A stretch of 46,429 bases of DNA from Deltaproteobacteria bacterium. Lineage in GTDB: Bacteria > Desulfobacterota > DSM-4660 > Desulfatiglandales > HGW-15. The stretch spans positions 1 through 46,429 of the forward strand of contig JAFGFY010000062.1 in NCBI GenBank assembly GCA_016930795.1, read 5' to 3'. Below the pieces are notes generated by a model, which was not told the DNA's origin, ran no database searches, and saw only the letters and a program-made list of their open reading frames with translations. Both the position numbers and the translations under genes were made by a program. Positions 17,980 to 27,314 of the stretch are shown one piece after another; the first letter of the stretch is position 1; every line of letters starts with the position of its first letter.

Positions 17980-19947
17980 ATGCTTCTGAAAATCAAAGTG
18001 AATCAGCTCATTAAGGCTATCTCCTATCTTATGATGGGGATAGCCTTTTCTTTGTGGGGTTGCTATCCTCAACCCACTTTGGAGATCCCACATGAATGCG
18101 AATTGGCCGAACAGGATGTTTTGGCAGGAAACTATGACCGGGCAATCCAACGATATGAGTCTTACTTGAAAGATCATCCGACACGGGAGGGATCGAGATA
18201 TGCCCTGTACGCTATAGCCAGGATCCATTATAACAGACGACATTATGATAAAGCCCTAGCTCTTTTCAAAAGGGTAGTCAGAGAGTATCCAAGACATTCG
18301 GAACTACCTGTCGCGGCATATGATGTAGCGAACACCTATTATCTTCTCGGGGACTATGAAAAATGTAAGGAGGCAGCCCTGAATTGGCTTGAGAGTTATT
18401 CTACCCATTCCATGAGAGGAGAAGCCCTCCATCTTGCCGGGAAGAGTTATAGGGCATTAGGAGATTATCCCCAAGCTTTCTCTTTGTGGGTTGAGGCGGG
18501 GGAAATGTCTGAGGAATCTCCAGACCTGAGGAACGAGATTGCCGGGAATATCACAGAGCTGATAAAGGAGAGTTCTCTTGAAGATCTCAAAGAGATGTCA
18601 CAGTATGCTGATGAAAGCCCTTATCTCCCCCATATCACCTACCAAATGGCCTCCCTCTACTTGGAGGATAATCAACTAGAGAATGCCAAGAGTATGGCCA
18701 TGGCTTTGGTTCGATCAACACCTGAGCAGAGCTGGATCTCCCGGGGAAGGGTTATCCTTGAGAAAATAGAGCAAGAGGTGTCCGTAAAGAAGAATGCTGT
18801 CGGTTGTCTGCTGCCGTTAAGCGGTCCCTACGCCATCTACGGGCAGGAAGTCTTGAACGGAATCCAGTTGGGGATGGGGTTAGGGAACCCGTTAGAGAGT
18901 GCCCAGGGCATTGAATTGGTCATCAAAGACACGCGAGGGGAGGCTGATGACGCCGTTCTTGCCGTGGAAGAGCTGGTTAGAGAAGAGAGGGTGATGGCCA
19001 TTATCGGCCCGCTGGCCAGCAGAGAAATCTCAGGGGCAGCGAGAAAGGCACAGGAATGGGGTGTTCCTATTGTAACATTGACCCAGAAGGAAGACATCAC
19101 GGCAGAAGGAGAAATGGTGTTTCGTAACTACCTGATCCCGTCCAGAGAGATACAAGCATTGGTGGAGAAGGCGATCAATGGGCTGGATCTGAAGAGGTTT
19201 GCCATCTTCTACCCTGATAATCGATACGGTCATACTTCTATGAACCTTTTTTGGGACAGAGTGGAGGAGCTGGGGGGAACGATCACATCTGTGGAGTCCT
19301 ATGACCCCGACGAGACTGATTTTGCTGTTGAGATCAAAAAGATGGTGGGCCTTCACTATTGGAGGCCTAGATTGATAGAACAGACGGTGAGGCAAGACAA
19401 TCAGATAAGGTGGGAAAATGAGATACAAGAAAAACACCCCTCAGAAGAAAACCCGGCGCCTATTGTGGATTTTGACGCCATCTTTATCCCGGATGCCCCT
19501 CAACGTGTGGCCCTGATTGCGCCGCAGTTTCCATTTTACAATATCTTTGGTGTTCGCCTTCTTGGGACAAGGCTTTGGCAGTCTACTGAACTTATAGACC
19601 AGGCAAAGGACTATGTGAAGGGGGCCATATTTCCTGTGGCCTTCTTTGGAGAAGGTCAATCCAACGGACTTGAAGAATTTGTGAAGCTCTACAGGGATAA
19701 TTACGAATCGGAGCCAACGGATATGGCGGCCAACGGATATGACACAATCAGACTCCTAAAGGCGGTCATGAATGATGGGGACGGCGTTCATACCCGTCGA
19801 GGTCTGCAGCGCAAGCTCATCCTCTATGATGGACTCGAAGGGGTAACAGGCAAGATATCTTTTGACGAACAAGGGGAGGTGGAAAACTCCCCTACCTTAT
19901 TGACCATTTCCGATGGGCGTTTTCATGTGATATCTGCGACGCCTTAA
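17980..19947 (+). CDS. LpoA-like lipoprotein: TPR repeats plus periplasmic-binding fold
   Basis: The preferred ATG at 17980 gives 655 residues with a lipoprotein signal ending FSLWGC. Residues about 35-250 contain tetratricopeptide-type repeats (DYDKALALFKRVV-like units such as HYDKALALFKRVVREYP). From about 270 on, a type I periplasmic-binding (LivJ/LpoA-like) fold runs from GCLLPLSGPYAIYGQEVLNG through AIIGPLASREISGAA to FDAIFIPDAPQRVALIAPQF. This two-part layout is that of LpoA, which activates penicillin-binding protein 1A, but a ligand-sensing role is also possible. The open frame extends 20 codons upstream with no ribosome site. It converges on tatC with 29 bp between stops. Confidence 0.8.
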   Translation: MLLKIKVNQLIKAISYLMMGIAFSLWGCYPQPTLEIPHECELAEQDVLAGNYDRAIQRYESYLKDHPTREGSRYALYAIARIHYNRRHYDKALALFKRVVREYPRHSELPVAAYDVANTYYLLGDYEKCKEAALNWLESYSTHSMRGEALHLAGKSYRALGDYPQAFSLWVEAGEMSEESPDLRNEIAGNITELIKESSLEDLKEMSQYADESPYLPHITYQMASLYLEDNQLENAKSMAMALVRSTPEQSWISRGRVILEKIEQEVSVKKNAVGCLLPLSGPYAIYGQEVLNGIQLGMGLGNPLESAQGIELVIKDTRGEADDAVLAVEELVREERVMAIIGPLASREISGAARKAQEWGVPIVTLTQKEDITAEGEMVFRNYLIPSREIQALVEKAINGLDLKRFAIFYPDNRYGHTSMNLFWDRVEELGGTITSVESYDPDETDFAVEIKKMVGLHYWRPRLIEQTVRQDNQIRWENEIQEKHPSEENPAPIVDFDAIFIPDAPQRVALIAPQFPFYNIFGVRLLGTRLWQSTELIDQAKDYVKGAIFPVAFFGEGQSNGLEEFVKLYRDNYESEPTDMAANGYDTIRLLKAVMNDGDGVHTRRGLQRKLILYDGLEGVTGKISFDEQGEVENSPTLLTISDGRFHVISATP

Positions 19948-19976
19948 TCCTCTATTCCGTTTTTTCATCTTCTGTT

Positions 19977-20732
19977 TTAAGCTTGTTCCACTTCCATTTC
20001 TTCTTTTTTGGCCTTTTTCTTGGTTACTAATTTCGCAACGATAATGCCAATTTCATACAAGATGATCAATGGCAAGGCCATCATGACCTGTGAAGCGGGG
20101 TCAGGAGGCGTGAGGATGGCGCTTACAATGAACATGAGGAGCACGGCATATTTCCGTTTTTTCTTTAGCGATTCCGGTGTGACAATTCCTATCTTGGTGA
20201 GGAAGTAGATGATCACAGGGAGCTCAAAGGCTATCCCGAAGCAGAATAGGAGCCTGATCGCAAGGGAAAAGTATTCATTGATTGAGGGTAGTGGCTGGAT
20301 AAAGGCATTTTCAAAACTCAAGAAGTACTGGAAACCGAAGGGAAAGACGATGAAATAGCCGAACAGTGCTCCTCCCACAAAGAGGAGAGTCGAATAGACG
20401 ACAAAAGGAATGACATATTTCTTTTCATGCTGATAGAGGCCCGGGGCAATGAACATCCAGATTTGATAGAAAAGATAAGGGGCTGCGAGCAATACCCCGG
20501 CGACAGCGGCAGTCTTGAGGTAGGTTAGGAAAGCGGCGAGCAGGTGGGTATAAATGAGTTTATCCCCGGTTTGCAGAACACCTTTTAGTGGTGAAACAAG
20601 TATGAGAAAGAGCCTTTCCCTAAAGGCATAGCAAACGACAAAACCGATGCCTACAGCGATGGCACACGCAATCAGCCTTTTCCGCAGTTCCTCCAAGTGG
20701 CTCAGAAAGGGCATTTTATCTCCATCATCCAT
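19977..20732 (-). CDS. tatC: TatC, twin-arginine translocase receptor subunit
   Basis: From the ATG at 20732, which overlaps the tatB stop by 8 nt, the protein has 251 residues. [13 protein letters not shown] is the conserved N-terminal cytoplasmic motif, and six hydrophobic segments follow. FAPGLY-type residues appear as [14 protein letters not shown], and [14 protein letters not shown] contains the conserved FELP. TatC recognises twin-arginine signal peptides and docks TatB in the inner membrane. The frame continues 34 codons upstream, but these overlap tatB. The C-terminus is unusually Lys/Glu rich ([14 protein letters not shown]). Confidence 0.96.
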   Translation of the reverse strand: MDDGDKMPFLSHLEELRKRLIACAIAVGIGFVVCYAFRERLFLILVSPLKGVLQTGDKLIYTHLLAAFLTYLKTAAVAGVLLAAPYLFYQIWMFIAPGLYQHEKKYVIPFVVYSTLLFVGGALFGYFIVFPFGFQYFLSFENAFIQPLPSINEYFSLAIRLLFCFGIAFELPVIIYFLTKIGIVTPESLKKKRKYAVLLMFIVSAILTPPDPASQVMMALPLIILYEIGIIVAKLVTKKKAKKEEMEVEQA

Positions 20733-21096
20733 TCTTCGTCTCCTCGGAGGTTTCCAGCTTTGTCTCTTCTGATGGTTCCGTTTCTTCTTTTGGCTCTTCT
20801 TCAGATGTCGGGATGTTTTCGATGCCCGTATCATGCAATTCCTCGTGTTCTTCCTTTTTGGGCTCCTCCAGATCTAACGGTTCATTCAGTTCACTCACCG
20901 TATCCGCCAGTCCTTTTTTCACTTGCTCAAAATCCTCCTCCAGATCCAGACTCTCCTTTATCTCCTGGGTGGCCTTTCTGAATTCTGCCATCCCTTTTCC
21001 AAGGGCCCTGGCCAGATCCGGCAATTTGCTCGGGCCGATCACGATCAAGGCAATCACTAGGATTATGATTAATTCCGGCATTCCGATGCCAAACAT
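20725..21096 (-). CDS. tatB: TatA/B-type translocase subunit, TatB-like
   Basis: The ATG at 21096 follows GAGGAGGAAAAC, a strong ribosome site, giving 123 residues. It opens [20 protein letters not shown] with Glu8 in the membrane helix, the TatB hallmark, followed by [15 protein letters not shown] (hinge and amphipathic helix). The long C-terminal tail is acidic ([15 protein letters not shown] onward), typical of TatB. With tatC directly downstream it forms the receptor complex for folded, cofactor-bearing exported proteins. A separate TatA was not found in this window. Confidence 0.9.
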   Translation of the reverse strand: MFGIGMPELIIILVIALIVIGPSKLPDLARALGKGMAEFRKATQEIKESLDLEEDFEQVKKGLADTVSELNEPLDLEEPKKEEHEELHDTGIENIPTSEEEPKEETEPSEETKLETSEETKNG

Positions 21097-21152
21097 GTTT
21101 TCCTCCTCAGATAAAAGTGTTGCGTAACAAAATTTGAAATCGCAAAGCGATT

Positions 21153-21611
21153 TCACAGTTGGATCATCAGTGCCGTCTCATCACAATCGGGAAATTTCGG
21201 ACACCGCAAGCAGTCCGCCCAGATCTTATGGGGGAGTACTGATTTTTCCACCTCCTCGAAACCCATCTTTACAAAGAAATCGGGCACATAAGAGAGGACA
21301 AAGACCCGCTTCAGCCCCAGAACACGTGCCTCCTCAAGACACGTCTCAACCAGTCGGGAGCCTAATCCTTGTCCCTGATGATCCTCGGAGACGGCCAAGG
21401 AACGTATTTCAGCGAGGTCTTCCCAACTGATCGCAAGAGCGGATACACCGATGAGAGCGCGCCCTTTTTGATCGTCTTCCACAACAAAATGATCTCTCAG
21501 GTGGTCATACAACTCACTTAGGGGTCTAGGGAGAAGCAAACCTTTGTTTGCGTAATCTCTTAAAAGTCTGTGAATGAATGTTACATCCCTTATGACCGCT
21601 TTTCTGATCAT
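21153..21611 (-). CDS. GNAT N-acetyltransferase, ArgA-like single-domain type
   Basis: The ATG at 21611 follows GAGGTGAAA and gives 152 residues. The acetyl-CoA site is visible as [20 protein letters not shown] (motif A, R/Q-x-x-G-x-G/A). The C-terminal [10 protein letters not shown] and CPKFPDCDE is a cysteine-bearing signature I associate with short bacterial N-acetylglutamate synthase-like proteins that lack the kinase-like domain. If so, it makes N-acetylglutamate for arginine synthesis, which would fit argS nearby; other substrates remain possible. The earlier in-frame start adds only 17 non-conserved residues. Confidence 0.72.
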   Translation of the reverse strand: MIRKAVIRDVTFIHRLLRDYANKGLLLPRPLSELYDHLRDHFVVEDDQKGRALIGVSALAISWEDLAEIRSLAVSEDHQGQGLGSRLVETCLEEARVLGLKRVFVLSYVPDFFVKMGFEEVEKSVLPHKIWADCLRCPKFPDCDETALMIQL

Positions 21612-21712
21612 TTTCACCTCATAATAAGTCCAAAAAGACTTTTGATCCCACCCATGGCCCAAGGCCGGAGCTTAGTGCTTCCGGGCCCGTTGATGGATTC
21701 TATAGAAGTACA

Positions 21713-22438
21713 TCAATCATCATCTACACTCAGTCTCATCACAAGGCCAGAAATTCCCTTTTTCTTGAACAATGCTTCGGCATGATTCTCTGCCGCCTCT
21801 TTTCGGGTGAATACCCCGCAATTGACCCTGTAGTATGTCCTGCCCATTACTTCTCTTTCATTGATAAATGCCGGAAAACCGCTCTTCTCCAGATTTTCAA
21901 CCATCTCATGAGCCTTGCCCTCCTCCCCCAAGGAAGCGAGCTGAACGGTGTATTGAGCCTCAGTCATTTTGGGCAACTTGGAGTCGGGTCTCTCTTTTTG
22001 GAAAACGGTCACTCGAGTCTCTACTCTATTTGTTTCAGGATTTTCATCCTGAGGTTGAGTCCGAGTCACGGATGCTTCTCTTTTTGGGATCGCGACACGC
22101 TCCTTTGGCGCCCATGCCTCGATTTCATCATCTTTTTTGCCGGAAAGACTTTTGTAAAAGCCCATTTTCAGATCGGTTTCAGATTCACTGGAGAGACCCG
22201 TCTCGTCTGATTTCTCACGGCTCATCATATCCCGGATAGCGCTTAGCTGGCTCCTTATATCAGACACATCTGTAAGCATTTCGGGCAAGAATCCGCGACC
22301 CACAAGGATTCCGAATATAAAGATCCAAAACAATCCAAACAAAAACCCGAACACCCAGAGGGTTAAAGATAGGCGCGTGCATTCGATCCGGTAAATTTTT
22401 GATTCCTTATTCTGTCTTGGTTTCTTTTTCCCAGCCAT
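21713..22438 (-). CDS. Membrane-anchored SPOR-domain protein
   Basis: This 241-residue protein has a short basic cytoplasmic N-terminus, one membrane helix (SLTLWVFGFLFGLFWIFIFG, 24-43), a long periplasmic linker, and a C-terminal SPOR domain (YTVQLASLGEEGKAHEMVEN through TYYRVNCGVFTRKEAAE). SPOR domains bind denuded septal peptidoglycan, so it likely acts at the division site. It lies 13 bp after argS on the same strand, a pairing common in this bacterial group. GGGGAGAG precedes the ATG. Confidence 0.87.
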   Translation of the reverse strand: MAGKKKPRQNKESKIYRIECTRLSLTLWVFGFLFGLFWIFIFGILVGRGFLPEMLTDVSDIRSQLSAIRDMMSREKSDETGLSSESETDLKMGFYKSLSGKKDDEIEAWAPKERVAIPKREASVTRTQPQDENPETNRVETRVTVFQKERPDSKLPKMTEAQYTVQLASLGEEGKAHEMVENLEKSGFPAFINEREVMGRTYYRVNCGVFTRKEAAENHAEALFKKKGISGLVMRLSVDDD

Positions 22439-22451
22439 TCTCTCCCCGGTT

Positions 22452-24128
22452 CTACATCCTCTCCGGAGCGTGTATCCCTAGGAGGGTGAGGCCATTATAC
22501 AATACAATTCGAATGGCATCAGCCAAGAAAAGCCGTGCCAGACTTAGGGACGAATCCCCGCAGATAATTCGATTTTCCGGGACCTTCATCCCTAGATTGA
22601 AATACTTGTGAAATAGAGAGGCCAACTCCGTCAGGTAATATGTTAGTCGATGGGGTTCAAAGACTATGCATATGGTTTCCAGAAGAGAAGGGAATTCGGC
22701 CATAGACCGTATAAGAGCCATTTCTTCATTAAGAATCAAGCGCTCCAGGACCGTCTTAGGATCTTGGGTAAGTGAGATACCTTCTTCTTCCGCCTTTCTG
22801 AAGATACTGCAAATTCTAGCATGCGCATACTGGACATAATATACGGGATTATCACTGTCATGTTTTTTTGCGAGATCGATGTCGAAATCAAGGGGAGAGT
22901 CGTGGTTTTTGCTGAGAAAGACAAACCGCGCCGCGTCCACACCTACCTCATCCATCAACTCCCTTAGGGTGACGAATTGTCCTGCCCGTTTGGACATCTT
23001 CAATTCCTGCCCCCCTTTCCAGAGTTTGACCAACTGGATAAGCAAAACAGTGAGCCACTCCTCACCAATCCCGTTGGCCTTTAAAGCCCCCTTCATTCGC
23101 TGGACATAGCCATGATGATCTGCCCCCCAAATATTGATGGCCTTTGAAAAGCCTCTCTTCCATTTTTCCAGGTGATAGGAGATATCCGAGGCAAAATAGG
23201 TGAACTCACCGTCACTTTTCTTGATCACCCGGTCCTTATCATCCCCAAGCTCCGATGTTTTTATCCAGATTGCTCCATCCTTTTCGTAAAGGTATCCCGT
23301 GCCTTTTATTGTCTCAATGGACTTATCAAGAAGACCTGAAGAAAAAAGATCTGTTTCGCTGTACCACACATCGAAGGTCATACCGAAATCGGCCAGATCC
23401 CTCTTAATCTCTTGAAGCATCTTTTCTTTACCAAGTTTGGCGCAGTGAGCGATGGCTTGATCCTGAGTCAATCCATCCAAATCGGTCTGATTGGATATTT
23501 CTTTGGCTAATTCCACAATATAATCGCCATGATATGCATTTTCAGGAAATGGATGGTTCCGGTTCGACATCTGTTTCCAACGGGAGTAGATAGATTCTCC
23601 CAGAAGCTGAATTTGCCGCCCCGCATCATTGATATAGAACTCGCGGGTTACACGATAGTCACAGTAGGCCAAGATTCTGCAGAGGGTATCACCCAGTGCG
23701 GCTCCACGGCCATGACCCAGGTGAAGCGGACCTGTGGGATTGGCACTCACATATTCCACAAGAACTTTTTCGCCGTTTCCTTGACGGCTGCGGCCGTAAT
23801 CATCCTTAAGTGCGATGATCTGAGCGAGGCACTTGTGCCATTGCTCGGTCCTAATCGTGAAATTAATGAATCCGGGACCGGCGATGTCCACCTTCAGGAG
23901 AATATCCTCAGAATCCATGAGGTGATCCACAATGATTTGTGCTATTTCAGTGGGCCGCCGTTTCTGGGACGGTGCAAGGGTCAGGGGGAGGTTAGTGGCA
24001 AAATGGCCATGATCTGAATGGTTTGGAATTTCCACTGTATAATCGGGCAGAGGAGTCTGATTCAGCTTTCCATTGTTAAAACAATGCTGAAGGGTTGTCG
24101 TCAATATGCTATCTATCTTGTTCTTCAT
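22452..24128 (-). CDS. argS: Arginyl-tRNA synthetase
   Basis: This class I synthetase has 558 residues and charges tRNA-Arg. The N-terminal Add-1 domain recognises the tRNA core. The HIGH motif appears as NPTGPLHLGHGRGAALGDTL and the KMSK motif as LKMSKRAGQFVTL. The DALR anticodon-binding domain follows (residues about 430-558), ending LTLLGIHAPERM. It heads a minus-strand run argS-SPOR-acetyltransferase-tatB-tatC. The start is well placed after GGAACACATGGG. Confidence 0.97.
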   Translation of the reverse strand: MKNKIDSILTTTLQHCFNNGKLNQTPLPDYTVEIPNHSDHGHFATNLPLTLAPSQKRRPTEIAQIIVDHLMDSEDILLKVDIAGPGFINFTIRTEQWHKCLAQIIALKDDYGRSRQGNGEKVLVEYVSANPTGPLHLGHGRGAALGDTLCRILAYCDYRVTREFYINDAGRQIQLLGESIYSRWKQMSNRNHPFPENAYHGDYIVELAKEISNQTDLDGLTQDQAIAHCAKLGKEKMLQEIKRDLADFGMTFDVWYSETDLFSSGLLDKSIETIKGTGYLYEKDGAIWIKTSELGDDKDRVIKKSDGEFTYFASDISYHLEKWKRGFSKAINIWGADHHGYVQRMKGALKANGIGEEWLTVLLIQLVKLWKGGQELKMSKRAGQFVTLRELMDEVGVDAARFVFLSKNHDSPLDFDIDLAKKHDSDNPVYYVQYAHARICSIFRKAEEEGISLTQDPKTVLERLILNEEMALIRSMAEFPSLLETICIVFEPHRLTYYLTELASLFHKYFNLGMKVPENRIICGDSSLSLARLFLADAIRIVLYNGLTLLGIHAPERM

Positions 24129-24443
24129 CCCATGTGTTCCATGTCAACCTATTTCTATGATCAATCTTCTCCAGGAACGGTGCCAAATTAAGGGGCTGGC
24201 GGTCTCTTTTCAAGCTTAAACCATTTTTCCGATGGTGACTGAACAGAGCCCCCGGGGGCAGGATCGAGGACGGGCTGAGACGAGCCTTCTTGACCCGACT
24301 CAGGTTGTGTCCGGAGCGAAAGGATCAAAGAATATACTGTTTGGTGACCCGATCAAGGCGCGCTGCTCCAGATCCGTTCACGGGTAAAAGCTAACTGATA
24401 TTACTCCATATATCAAGCATTATGTCGGTTAGACATACTTTGG
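24129..24443. other. Intergenic region upstream of argS, no gene seen
   Basis: No supported ORF lies here. It contains the perfect palindrome GCCCCCGGGGGC at about 24248-24259 and a small GGCT/AGCC stem nearby (about 24274-24287). I recognise no known structured RNA. The promoter of argS (minus strand) is presumably inside but has no standout consensus. Confidence 0.4.
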
Positions 24444-24472
24444 TTGACACAATATGGGGTTGTAACTATTAT
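24444..24472 (+). promoter_or_regulatory. Strong sigma-70-type promoter upstream of the DUF2065 gene
   Basis: TTGACA (24444-24449) and TATTAT (24467-24472) are exactly 17 bp apart on the plus strand. The start site would be near 24479, leaving a leader of about 90 nt before the ATG at 24569. Confidence 0.65.
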
Positions 24473-24568
24473 GAAATGCCAGAAAATACTCGGGTGTGCA
24501 GAGTGCAACTGAAGAGGGTTTAAGCTGTAAGTGTAAGTGTTCATAGCTGAAGAAGGATTGTCTGCTTA

Positions 24569-24751
24569 ATGGAGTTTCTGTTTTGCCTGATTGGCCTGCT
24601 GCTCATCGTGGAGGGGCTTCCCTATTTCGCTTTTCCCGATAAGATGAAGGAATGGATGACCAAGATCCAGGAGGTCCCGAATACTCATTTGCGGATCATG
24701 GGTTTTGTGGCCATGTGTTCAGGATTACTCATGGTCTACCTTTTTAGATAA
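24569..24751 (+). CDS. DUF2065-family small membrane protein
   Basis: This 60-residue protein has two hydrophobic helices (MEFLFCLIGLLLIVEGLPYF and MGFVAMCSGLLMVYLF) around a short polar loop with PDKMKEW. Size and the GLLLIVEGLPYFAFP pattern fit the DUF2065 family (small inner-membrane proteins of unknown function). A strong promoter lies just upstream and an intrinsic terminator follows at 24882-24954, so it seems to be a single-gene transcript. Confidence 0.85.
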   Translation: MEFLFCLIGLLLIVEGLPYFAFPDKMKEWMTKIQEVPNTHLRIMGFVAMCSGLLMVYLFR

Positions 24752-25019
24752 CAAAATGGTTTGACTTTACTCGCCATCTTGTTTAACGTACGCCACTTAA
24801 CGGTGATACTTAGCGATCATTTGGATTTTTTAAAAGAGAAGCTCATCAAAACGGTGCTCGGGAATCAAGGTATGCAGGTTTGAGGCACAGGGCACACGGC
24901 GCAAGGAAGTACAATATATCCTTATGCTTTGAGCTTTGTGCCTCGCGTTTTTTTGCCTATTTTTCGTCCCTGAAAGAGATTACTGAGGACTCTCAGTTTA
25001 AATGAGTTGAAGTTTTACG
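24752..25019. other. Intergenic region between DUF2065 gene and queA
   Basis: Apart from the terminator at 24882-24954, I see no gene in this 268-bp stretch. The queA ribosome site is weak (GAGTTGAAG). Confidence 0.5.
24882..24954 (+). terminator. Intrinsic terminator formed by the dispersed GC-rich repeat
   Basis: GAGGCACAGGGCACACGG and the AAGG that follows (24882-24906) pair imperfectly, 18 of 25 plus G-U pairs, with the run from CCTTATGC to TTTGTGCCTC (24920-24944). GCG and seven T follow. It is the clearest member of a repeat family that also occurs after dnaK and at two other places. Confidence 0.75.
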
Positions 25020-26075
25020 ATGTTTCACATTGCGGATTATGATTATGTCCTGCCGGGAGATTTGATCGCACAGGTTCCCGTTATGAATCGAGATCAGTCT
25101 CGTCTTCTTCTGGTGGAACGTGAGAAGAAATCGTTTTCCAACAGCTTTTTTTCAGCCCTTCCCGGGTTGTTGAAGCCCGGGGACCTGCTGGTCGCCAACG
25201 ATACGAAAGTGGTCCCAGCCAGGCTCTTCGGACGTAAAGAGAGTGGCGGGCAGGTTGAAATCCTTGTCCTGAAGCCTCTCAGTTCGGATGGTTCGAAGGC
25301 TGATACGCGGTGGTGCCTTCTGAAATCCTCTAAGCGACCTAAAAGAGGGAGTCGCCTGATCTTTGAAAACGACATCTCGGCGACAGTCGAGGAACTGGGT
25401 GATGATGGGCAAGCAAAGATCCATTTCCATGATGTGCCCTCTGTAGAGACCCTCCTTCAGGAGAGAGGGACGATGCCTCTACCTCCATACATAAAAAGGG
25501 ATAAGGCCGATAACCGGGCGCCTATGGATCGAGAGAGATACCAGACTGTCTTTGCACTTAAGGCCGGGGCCGTCGCCGCCCCCACGGCCGGTCTTCACTT
25601 CACTGAAGAATTAATCACTAAACTGGCCCGGGCAGATATTTCTCTTCACCATGTGACCCTTCATGTGGGTCCCGGCACTTTTCGCCCTGTGAAAACGAGA
25701 GATATAAGGGAGCATGTACTGGAAGAAGAATGGTTTTCCGTTGATCCCGACACTGCGGAGGCGATTAATAGGGCGAAAATGGAGGGGAGACGGGTCATCG
25801 CGGTCGGCACGACCGTGGTGAGGACTCTGGAGTCTGTTGGAGGGGAAAGGGGTGAAATCATCTCGGGAGAAGGGACAACGGGTCTCTATATTACCCCCGG
25901 TTTTCGATTCAATGTAGTAAGCGGTATGATTACCAATTTTCACCTCCCCCGTTCTTCTCTGTTATTTCTGGTTTCTGCCCTTGCAGGGAGGGATTTGATA
26001 AAAAAGGCATACCAGCATGCCATTGAAGAGAAATACAGGTTTTACAGTTACGGGGATGCCATGCTGATTCTCTGA
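25020..26075 (+). CDS. queA: S-adenosylmethionine:tRNA ribosyltransferase-isomerase
   Basis: This 351-residue QueA transfers and rearranges the ribose of SAM onto preQ1 in tRNA to give epoxyqueuosine. Conserved stretches include MFHIADYDYVLPGDLIAQVP, GDLLVANDTKVVPARLFG, AAPTAGLHFTEELI, VGPGTFRPV, VGTTVVRTLES and SLLFLVSALAG. It precedes tgt, which inserts preQ1 into tRNA, so the two consecutive steps of queuosine synthesis are encoded together. The length is typical. Confidence 0.97.
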   Translation: MFHIADYDYVLPGDLIAQVPVMNRDQSRLLLVEREKKSFSNSFFSALPGLLKPGDLLVANDTKVVPARLFGRKESGGQVEILVLKPLSSDGSKADTRWCLLKSSKRPKRGSRLIFENDISATVEELGDDGQAKIHFHDVPSVETLLQERGTMPLPPYIKRDKADNRAPMDRERYQTVFALKAGAVAAPTAGLHFTEELITKLARADISLHHVTLHVGPGTFRPVKTRDIREHVLEEEWFSVDPDTAEAINRAKMEGRRVIAVGTTVVRTLESVGGERGEIISGEGTTGLYITPGFRFNVVSGMITNFHLPRSSLLFLVSALAGRDLIKKAYQHAIEEKYRFYSYGDAMLIL

Positions 26076-26173
26076 AGGGAGGATTGCCGCAGACCTGATT
26101 TGGAGAAACAGTCAGTTACCTTGGGTGGTTCGTCCGGTGCTTATTGAGCCAATGACCGCCGTTTCGGAGTATT

Positions 26174-27283
26174 TTGGAATTCAAGGTTATCCAGGAGTGC
26201 AAGAGCAGTAAGGCCAGATTGGGGGAAATAAAGACTCCCCATGGCCAATTTGAAACTCCTGTCTTCATGCCCGTTGGAACTCAGGGGGCGGTAAAGGCCG
26301 TATCTTCAGAAGATTTGGTGGAGATGGGAATCAAGATTCTCTTGGCCAATACCTACCACCTCTACTTGCGACCCGGGTGCGGGACGATTGAGAAATGCGG
26401 GGGGTTGCACCGCTTCATAAACTGGAAGGGCCCTATCTTAACCGACAGCGGAGGCTTCCAGGTCTATAGCCTGGCCAAACTCAGGACCATATCCGATGAG
26501 GGGGTAACATTTCAATCTCATTTGGATGGATCGAGACATTTCATCGGGCCGAAAGAGGCCATGGAGATCCAGCAGGTCTTGGGGAGTGATATCGTGATGG
26601 CCCTTGATGAGTGTGCGCCATACCCGGCTGACTATGAATATGTCCTGAAGTCCGTGAAACTGACCAGTCTGTGGGCAAAAAGGTGTGTTGAACACAAAAA
26701 AGATCATCATCAGGCGCTCTTCGGCATCGTGCAGGGTGGAATGTACAGTGATTTGAGGGAGATGAGCGCCAAGGATTTGACTGAGTTCTGTTTCGACGGA
26801 TATGCCCTGGGCGGACTCTCTGTGGGTGAGGATCGGGATACAAGAGAGAGGGTTGTTTCGGAGACCAGGCGGTTTTTACCGGATGACAAGCCTATCTACT
26901 TGATGGGTGTCGGCAAACCGGAAGACCTCGTTAGAGCCGTATCCCTTGGCGTAGATATGTTTGATTGTGTGTTGCCGACCCGTAACGCAAGAAACGGGAC
27001 ACTCTTCACGCATAGAGGGCAGCTGGTCATTAAGAACGCCTGCCACACAGAAGATGATCGGCCCATAGATGAGAAGTGTGGTTGTTATACGTGCTCCCAT
27101 TATTCGCGGGCGTATTTGAGGCATCTTTTTATGGCAAAGGAACTCTTGGCCTACAGATTGAACACGATCCACAATCTATATTATTACAACCAACTCATGG
27201 ATGACATCCGATGTGCCATTCGGGAAGGAAGATTAGCTGATTTTCGTAACAATTTTTTCAGACTTCAGCAGGAAAAAGATTGA
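26174..27283 (+). CDS. tgt: tRNA-guanine transglycosylase
   Basis: The start is a TTG at 26174 with CGGAG before it; the 369-residue product begins MEFKVIQECKSSKARLG as expected. Asp91 in TDSGGFQVYSL is the general acid/base, and the nucleophile lies in VDMFDCVLPTRNARNG. Zinc ligands form CGCYTCSHYSRAYL and the later His in NTIHNLYYY. It swaps guanine-34 for preQ1 in tRNAs for Asp, Asn, His and Tyr. The rare start codon may keep expression low. Confidence 0.96.
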   Translation: MEFKVIQECKSSKARLGEIKTPHGQFETPVFMPVGTQGAVKAVSSEDLVEMGIKILLANTYHLYLRPGCGTIEKCGGLHRFINWKGPILTDSGGFQVYSLAKLRTISDEGVTFQSHLDGSRHFIGPKEAMEIQQVLGSDIVMALDECAPYPADYEYVLKSVKLTSLWAKRCVEHKKDHHQALFGIVQGGMYSDLREMSAKDLTEFCFDGYALGGLSVGEDRDTRERVVSETRRFLPDDKPIYLMGVGKPEDLVRAVSLGVDMFDCVLPTRNARNGTLFTHRGQLVIKNACHTEDDRPIDEKCGCYTCSHYSRAYLRHLFMAKELLAYRLNTIHNLYYYNQLMDDIRCAIREGRLADFRNNFFRLQQEKD

Positions 27284-27314
27284 GATGCGGAGTTGATGAA
27301 TGGGAGGCTTAAAT

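Noticed and set aside
24129-24443. Structured RNA in the argS upstream region (palindrome GCCCCCGGGGGC)
   Set aside because: The single short palindrome and a 4-bp stem are too little to support an RNA gene.
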